Assembly: GCF_015234355.1 (NCBI RefSeq)
Contig: NZ_JADGMV010000002.1
Location: 1 to 64,000, forward strand
Length of the DNA: 64,000 bases
From: Psychrobacter sp. NG25
Lineage (GTDB): Bacteria > Pseudomonadota > Gammaproteobacteria > Pseudomonadales > Moraxellaceae
Direction of reading: 5' to 3'
A program made the translations under genes and the position numbers. Shown here piece by piece: positions 59,241 through 64,000 of this stretch. A model generated the notes under the pieces. That model ran no database searches, was not told the origin of the DNA, and saw only the letters and a program-made list of their open reading frames with translations. Numbering within the stretch: position 1 is the first letter of the stretch; each line of letters starts with the position of its first letter.

Positions 59241-60920
59241 ATGGCCGATTTAAAGGGATTTAATCAAGATGAGCAAGGACGCTCAGCGCCTGTTAATCAA
59301 GGAGCAAATGACACCAAAGCCGCCGCTATTTCTACCGATACGTTAGGTCTCAAAAACCCCGCGTTTTGGTACAGTGGCGGATTCATTGTAGCCTTTGTTT
59401 TGATGGCTATTTTTGCAGAAGCACGCTTAGCAAAAATAGTCGAAGTGGGCTTCGCGTGGTCCGTCAAGATATTTGGACCTTTTTGGCAGATTTTGCTATT
59501 AGCGACCTTTGTTATTGCATTGGCCGTCGGTGCTGGCCGTACAGGTCGCGTGATATTGGGTAACTTACCCGTGCCTGAGATAGACAGTTTCAAATGGATG
59601 GCTATTCTTTTCTGCACACTATTGGCTGGGGGCGGGGTTTTTTGGGCTGCCGCTGAACCCATCGCGCATTTCGTGTCAGCACCTCCTTTATACGGTGAGT
59701 CAGCCGATCTACAGCAACGCGCTTTCAACGCATTGTCTCAATCATTTATGCATTGGGGGTTTTTGGCGTGGGCGATTGTAGGTAGTTTAACCGCGATTGT
59801 GATTATGCATCTGCATTATGACAAAGGCTTACCGTTGAAGCCTCGTACTCTCTTATATCCTATGTTTGGTGAGCGTGTACTCACTGGCCAAACGGGTGCA
59901 ATCATCGATGCTTGCTGTATCGTGGCAGTGGCTGCCGGTACTATCGGTCCCATTGGTTTCTTGGGGTTGCAAACCAGCTATGCGCTGAATGAATTGTTCG
60001 GTATTCCCGATACGTTTACGACTCAGCTAATCATCATTGTCTTTGCCATCGTACTCTATACGTTGTCTGCGATCAGTGGTCTAACTCGTGGTATGCAGCT
60101 ACTCAGCCGCTTTAACGTCATTTTGGCTTTTGTGCTGATGGTCTTTATTTTAATATTTGGACCGACCAATTTTATTGTCAACGGCTACATTCAGGGTGTG
60201 GGTACGATGATTGACAACTTCGTTCCAATGGCAACCTTTCGTGGTGATGAAGGTTGGCTGAGCTGGTGGACGGTGTTCTTCTGGGGTTGGTTTTTAGGCT
60301 ATGGTCCGATGATGGCGATATTTATCGCTCGTATTTCACGCGGTCGTACTATCCGCCAACTGATTACCACCGTCTGTATTATTGCACCGCTTGTCACCTG
60401 CTTTTGGTTCACCGTCGTCGGGGGCTCTGGCTTAGCGTTTGAGATTGCCAATCCAGGAAGTGTCAGTAGCGCCTTTGAAGGCTTCAACTTACCCGGTGCA
60501 TTATTAGCTGTCACGCAGCAATTACCCTTTCCTTTAATTACCTCGATATTGTTTCTGATTCTGACCACCGTCTTCATCGTTACGACGGGCGATTCGATGA
60601 CCTATACCATCAGTGTCGTCATCAGTGGCGAACGCGAACCAAACGCCATGATTCGTACCTTTTGGGGCATCATGATGGGTGTAACGGCCATTGTTTTAAT
60701 CTCTCTAGGTTCGGGCGGTGTGACAGCGTTGCAGTCTTTTATCGTTATCACCGCAGTGCCAGTCTCTTTTGTATTGTTACCTTCGTTATGGAATGGGCCA
60801 CAGATTGCTCAGAAAATGGCACGAGAGCAGGACTTGTATCGTCCTAATAAAGTAGAGGTAAGGCATAAAATCAGTGAAGAGAAACAGGCTAAGGAAAAAT
60901 TGGCTGAAAAAGTTAATTGA
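59241..60920 (+). CDS. BCCT-family betaine/carnitine/choline-type transporter
   Basis: A 559-residue, 12-helix symporter. BCCT blocks are visible: NPAFWYSGGFIVAFVLMAIFAEA, GGGVFWAAAEPIAHF, the helix-8 signature WTVFFWGWFLGYGPMMAIFIARISRGRTIRQ, and TTGDSMTYTISVVISG. The C-terminus is short and charged. Transports a quaternary ammonium or similar zwitterion, probably the substrate of the neighbouring enzymes. GGAG precedes the ATG. A perfect inverted repeat follows at 60938-60988. Confidence 0.9.
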   Translation: MADLKGFNQDEQGRSAPVNQGANDTKAAAISTDTLGLKNPAFWYSGGFIVAFVLMAIFAEARLAKIVEVGFAWSVKIFGPFWQILLLATFVIALAVGAGRTGRVILGNLPVPEIDSFKWMAILFCTLLAGGGVFWAAAEPIAHFVSAPPLYGESADLQQRAFNALSQSFMHWGFLAWAIVGSLTAIVIMHLHYDKGLPLKPRTLLYPMFGERVLTGQTGAIIDACCIVAVAAGTIGPIGFLGLQTSYALNELFGIPDTFTTQLIIIVFAIVLYTLSAISGLTRGMQLLSRFNVILAFVLMVFILIFGPTNFIVNGYIQGVGTMIDNFVPMATFRGDEGWLSWWTVFFWGWFLGYGPMMAIFIARISRGRTIRQLITTVCIIAPLVTCFWFTVVGGSGLAFEIANPGSVSSAFEGFNLPGALLAVTQQLPFPLITSILFLILTTVFIVTTGDSMTYTISVVISGEREPNAMIRTFWGIMMGVTAIVLISLGSGGVTALQSFIVITAVPVSFVLLPSLWNGPQIAQKMAREQDLYRPNKVEVRHKISEEKQAKEKLAEKVN

Positions 60921-60937
60921 AGTACTAAATCACTGAA

Positions 60938-60988
60938 CGGTAAATAAGAAACTGGCCCTCATCTATACCGCTGACTTCTTATTTACCG
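60938..60988. terminator. perfect inverted repeat after BCCT gene
   Basis: CGGTAAATAAGAA (60938-60950) and TTCTTATTTACCG (60976-60988) are exact complements with a 25-base loop, 18 bases after the BCCT stop. The stem is AT-rich and no T-run follows, so it may end or attenuate transcription. Confidence 0.5.
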
Positions 60989-61008
60989 ATAGATATTATC
61001 ATTGAGAC

Positions 61009-61073
61009 TAGGGTGTGTTTGACATTCACAAATAGTCTCTGTCAGTGCCATGGTCGAATATCAAACACGCCCT
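61009..61073. repeat. inverted repeat, AGGGTGTGTT/AACACGCCCT family
   Basis: TAGGGTGTGTTTGA near 61009 and TCAAACACGCCCT near 61061-61073 form imperfect arms around a 38-base interior. It has the same ends as the elements at 174-219 and 20263-20325. It lies between the BCCT gene and the 579-residue protein. Confidence 0.55.
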
Positions 61074-61119
61074 GTTAACGAAGCTGCTGGCTCAGTATAT
61101 TAAGTAAGGTAGTGAAATT

Positions 61120-62859
61120 ATGAATATGGTTTATGCAAGTAACGAAAACATTAACGTCAAACAACCTTCGCTTATTACGGGTTTTCGTACTCGTGATGTG
61201 ATTATGAATGCAGAAAGATTAGGCGCAATGCATCAGACCCGTATTAGCTTTGTGCGCACATTACTCCGTAAAATTGACAAAGAAAAATGGACACTCAGCA
61301 CGCACTTGTGGGATTTGGATGAACAAGGCTATGGCAAAGTTATCTATCGCCTAAATACCCCAGAGCACCTGTATCATCTGGTGGTGTTCTGCAATGAGTT
61401 GGCTGATGAAGAACGTAACGATAGGGTGATTGCCCAAAAATGGGATGTCACCTTTGGTCTGGTGTTCGGCGAGATAAGTAAAGAGCTATTAGATAATCTA
61501 CAAGCTAATGTGCCGCTACAAGAAGCAGGTCGCAATTCTAATATGGTGATGGTGCTGGCACGAGCAAATAAGAGCGTCAGGGTTTTTGATCATATTGTCA
61601 GCTCGCTCGCTGTTGGTAAGCAACCGGACTTGGCTGTGCTATCGCAAGTCGGTTATATCTTGCGTACCACTGCTGTCTATGGCAACGGTAAATTCGGTAT
61701 TTATGATTTTAAACCGTTGGAGCATAGTGAGGACTTTGACCAATCGTTTCGGGCGCAGATGTGTGCTGTCTATCTGCTGCGCGAGTTTAGTTTAGATTGG
61801 GTTGATTATTTGGCACAGCAAAAAGGTGGCAGCAACGCAGTCAAGCTGCATCCAGAGATTAAGCGTTATTTGGGAATTGGTAATGCCACGGGTCTAGGTA
61901 TGGCGCCCTACTTAATCAATCATCCCTGTATCGTTGACCAATGGCTGACCACCCGTGAGGAAGCACTGCAAGCGACATTGGTTTGCCAGATTGAGCCCAA
62001 AGAAACGGCGTATTTTGCCAGTTTAATCAAACGTGCTATTCAGCATTTTAGCGAAATCGTCACCATCAATGAGCAGCAAATAAAACTCAATGAAACGGTC
62101 GTCACAGAGTTGACAGTATTACAAAACAATTTGATGATAAGTATTAATAATTACGCGACATGGGCAGAGTTCTTGCAAGCCCACGATTACCTAAGTTTTG
62201 AGAGTCAAGAAGTCATTATCTCCTGTTTAATGGAGCTGTATCCTGAGCGTGTCGATGCCTCTCAAAAAAAGGTAAATGCTGATGAAGCCTTGTCGCTACC
62301 GAAAGGAAAGGCGATTCAAGATTTAATCGATGTATTAGAGCTGCATTACCAGTGGGCGATTGATATTGATTTTAGTCAGCCTGAAAACAGCTATTGGTTC
62401 TGGTATCGTTCAGTGGATAAAGAGGAACCACGCATGGGCGTACGTGGGCAAGAGCCTGGCGCTGATCGGGAGCTAGCACTAGATATTGCACGGCAAGCAA
62501 ACAGGTTATATTTTGCCCTTAAACAAGCCAACCCTCAACAACTGATATCCGAGTTTATCTTAAATCAACCAAAGTACCGCTCAATTGCACGCCACGTTTG
62601 GACAATGGGACATAAATCATTGGGTGATATTCAGATGAATGTCTTGCATAAAACCGCATTACCCATGCATCTGTTACGGTGTAAGTTATCGATGTTTGGT
62701 GCGACCAAGTTTGATCCGAGATCAGATCGTTGGGTGCGGATTACCTTGTTTCAAGGCGCCCCTTTATTTGCAGAAGTGCATAGTGATGAATGGCTGTTTC
62801 CTCTATTACCTGATTTGTCGACAGAGCAGGGAGGTTTGACTCATGATCGTATCGCATAA
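61120..62859 (+). CDS. unrecognised 579-residue protein of the betaine-like cluster
   Basis: Soluble-looking protein without signal peptide or membrane helix; I do not recognise the family. Notable blocks: SLITGFRTRDVIMNAERLG and LGAMHQTRISFVRTLLRKI near the start, YRLNTPEHLYHLVVFCNEL, GYILRTTAVYGNGKFGI near 185-205, GLGMAPYLINHPCIVDQWL near 265-285, and SYWFWYRSVDKEEPRMGVR near 425. The conserved-looking Trp, Arg and His clusters suggest an enzyme. TAAGGTAG lies before the ATG. The next gene starts inside its last codons with its own GGGAGG site, so the two are coupled. Confidence 0.75.
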   Translation: MNMVYASNENINVKQPSLITGFRTRDVIMNAERLGAMHQTRISFVRTLLRKIDKEKWTLSTHLWDLDEQGYGKVIYRLNTPEHLYHLVVFCNELADEERNDRVIAQKWDVTFGLVFGEISKELLDNLQANVPLQEAGRNSNMVMVLARANKSVRVFDHIVSSLAVGKQPDLAVLSQVGYILRTTAVYGNGKFGIYDFKPLEHSEDFDQSFRAQMCAVYLLREFSLDWVDYLAQQKGGSNAVKLHPEIKRYLGIGNATGLGMAPYLINHPCIVDQWLTTREEALQATLVCQIEPKETAYFASLIKRAIQHFSEIVTINEQQIKLNETVVTELTVLQNNLMISINNYATWAEFLQAHDYLSFESQEVIISCLMELYPERVDASQKKVNADEALSLPKGKAIQDLIDVLELHYQWAIDIDFSQPENSYWFWYRSVDKEEPRMGVRGQEPGADRELALDIARQANRLYFALKQANPQQLISEFILNQPKYRSIARHVWTMGHKSLGDIQMNVLHKTALPMHLLRCKLSMFGATKFDPRSDRWVRITLFQGAPLFAEVHSDEWLFPLLPDLSTEQGGLTHDRIA

Positions 62860-63568
62860 TGAAATCGTAGCAATGGTGTATAAAGCCTTTACTGGGATGC
62901 ATCGAGAAGTGGGTGAAGCAGATGTGATTGCCACTATGGTCGCTGAGCTACAGATGGCGGGCTTGGATGGTATCAGACACTTTAATAACGCCAGTCCGTA
63001 TATCTTGAACGAGGTTGATACACCAATTAACATCATCCATCAAGAGGAAGGTGCTATTCGCTTAGAGTTGCATGGTAATAGCTTGGCTTGTCACTTGCCG
63101 ACCATCATTGACTATGCGCTTGAAAAAATGGGTGATCTAACGCATTTCCACATTTATTTACAGAACTGCCATAACCGTTGGCTGGCTTATAGTGAGCTGG
63201 TAGGATTGGCAAGTAAAGGTTTTGCTTGTTTGGCTAAATGGGACAATGGCTCTGTGCCCAAACAAACGTTATTTACGTTGAATCAAGGATTTGTCTATCC
63301 TGATTTATACTTTTTTGATAAAGCACAAGCCAATTATAATACCAACGATATGGTTATCGAGATTGCGACTCAAAACTTTGATATTGAAAACGATATTCAA
63401 AATTTCGATCGTAAAATATCAACAGATGAGCTGTTTGAAACCCACCAGCGCGCATGGAAAGAAGGCATATATGTCGATGATGAGCAATGGGCGATACTCA
63501 AAACAACAGCAGCGGCCATATTGGTTGAAAATAGTGAAGCATCCACCAAAGGAGCAGGGGGCGTATAG
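62843..63568 (+). CDS. DUF3726 family protein
   Basis: A 241-residue cytoplasmic protein matching DUF3726: a start of MIVSHNEIVAMVYKAFTGMHREVGEADVIA type, then a middle IIDYALEKMG and ISTDELFETHQRAWKEGIYVDDEQWAIL near the C-terminus. No function is known for the family. It overlaps the preceding gene by 17 bases with a strong GGGAGG site, so it probably works with that protein. The likely partner relation is inference from coupling. Confidence 0.72.
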   Translation: MIVSHNEIVAMVYKAFTGMHREVGEADVIATMVAELQMAGLDGIRHFNNASPYILNEVDTPINIIHQEEGAIRLELHGNSLACHLPTIIDYALEKMGDLTHFHIYLQNCHNRWLAYSELVGLASKGFACLAKWDNGSVPKQTLFTLNQGFVYPDLYFFDKAQANYNTNDMVIEIATQNFDIENDIQNFDRKISTDELFETHQRAWKEGIYVDDEQWAILKTTAAAILVENSEASTKGAGGV

Positions 63569-63584
63569 CGTATAAAGCCAGACT

Positions 63585-63632
63585 GCTAATTGCTCTATAA
63601 AATATACCTATGTATGCTAATGAGCAATTGGC
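63585..63632. terminator. bidirectional hairpin before the terminal LysR gene
   Basis: GCTAATTGCTC near 63585 and GAGCAATTGGC near 63622-63632 are complementary at ten of eleven positions. It lies between the convergent DUF3726 and LysR genes. Confidence 0.5.
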
Positions 63633-64000
63633 TATTTAGCGCTTACATTAAGTGCCTGATCCCAATACGGCGGCGTCCCATAATAGTCCGTCATAAAGTC
63701 AATAAAACATCTGACTTTATGGGGCAGCAGTTTTCTATGAGCATAGACGGCATACAAGCCTAAAGGGTCGGGCTCATACTCAGGCAACACTACGACCAAC
63801 TTACCAGTATGTAGCGCATCACTAGCAATAAAAGTCGGTTGCAGTATTAATCCTGCACCTGCAATGGCTGCTTCAACGAGTACATCGCCGTTGTTACTGT
63901 GGAAGGTACTCTGTTCTTTGAGTTGTTTCTTCTTTAAGTACTTATAAATTTGTCCGTTAGTTTCTATATTTATATAGCTGTAATGCAAATAGCGATGCGC
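63632..64000 (-). CDS. LysR-family regulator, C-terminal part (cut by window edge)
   Basis: The frame is open to base 64000. The visible 122 residues are the end of a LysR effector domain: NGDVLVEAAIAGAGLILQPTFIASDALHTGKLVVVLPEYEPDPLGLYAVYAHRKLLPHKVRCFIDFM, ending TPPYWDQAL (quoted in parts). This tail is typical of the CrgA/DsdC-like LysR subgroup. The N-terminal HTH is outside the window. It is convergent with the DUF3726 gene. Confidence 0.85.
   Translation of the reverse strand, partial: AHRYLHYSYINIETNGQIYKYLKKKQLKEQSTFHSNNGDVLVEAAIAGAGLILQPTFIASDALHTGKLVVVLPEYEPDPLGLYAVYAHRKLLPHKVRCFIDFMTDYYGTPPYWDQALNVSAK

Noticed and set aside
1-64000. CRISPR arrays, tRNA or rRNA genes, prophage or intact insertion sequences
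   Set aside because: No regularly spaced repeats, cloverleaf sequences, rRNA landmarks, phage structural genes or transposase genes were recognised.

Overview
The window reads as chromosomal DNA of a Moraxellaceae gamma-proteobacterium, most likely Psychrobacter. The gene content fits: a pmrC(eptA)-pmrA-pmrB arrangement as in Acinetobacter, a subfamily I haloalkane dehalogenase like the one known from P. cryohalolentis, and BCCT, NCS1 and BASS transporters. The DNA is moderately AT-rich. This assignment is inference from gene families. No rRNA, tRNA, CRISPR array, intact insertion sequence or prophage was seen.

Left third. 0-5 kb: an OprC-like TonB-dependent copper receptor with a DUF2946 partner, then a DUF3817 membrane protein. 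4-9.4 kb: a siderophore-interacting reductase divergent from an FhuC/FhuD/FhuB-type importer, with a Fur-box-like site between them. 9.4-14.2 kb: a LysR regulator, two MFS transporters and a TauD/gamma-butyrobetaine-type dioxygenase. 14.5-17 kb: three tandem Imm11 (DUF1629) immunity-like paralogues with a broken HHIIPK nuclease-like scrap between the first two. 17-20 kb: phosphoenolpyruvate carboxylase. 20.3-22.2 kb: a bile-acid/sodium-type symporter and a divergent MarR regulator. 22.3-26.5 kb: secreted PEBP-like, YHYH and His-rich anchored proteins, followed by a PAP2/dual-specificity phosphatase fusion.

Middle. 26.5-28.7 kb: a glutathione S-transferase, two small basic secreted proteins that share one signal peptide but carry different repeats, and a decayed GST copy. 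28.7-33.7 kb: a hydantoin/dihydropyrimidine catabolic operon (unknown 101-residue protein, dihydropyrimidinase, MhpD-like protein, NCS1 permease) with a GntR/FCD regulator. 34-37.6 kb: a CusSR-like two-component system facing DUF411 and Met-rich proteins across a perfect 30-bp palindrome. 37.9-42 kb: haloalkane dehalogenase, a small membrane protein, a HAD type II hydrolase and a patatin-like lipoprotein. 42.4-47.3 kb: a YceI protein, a triheme cytochrome c, a Tat-exported flavin amine oxidase and a monoheme cytochrome c, probably a periplasmic amine-oxidising chain.

Right third. 47.4-53.1 kb: a lipid A modification module (PAP2 phosphatase, diacylglycerol kinase, PmrB and PmrA homologues, and an EptA/MCR-type phosphoethanolamine transferase). 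Matching PmrA-box-like repeats lie before eptA and dgkA. 53.3-54.9 kb: an ArsR regulator and an Old Yellow Enzyme with repeated operators. 54.9-64 kb: LysR, then RidA, aldehyde dehydrogenase, a divergent M19 dipeptidase, a BCCT transporter, an unrecognised 579-residue protein and a DUF3726 protein. This looks like an undescribed catabolic locus. A truncated LysR gene ends the window.

Two families of small palindromic repeats are scattered between genes. One is a 107-108 bp Correia-like element with TATAGT/ACTATA ends. The other has ends reading AGGGCGTGTC.
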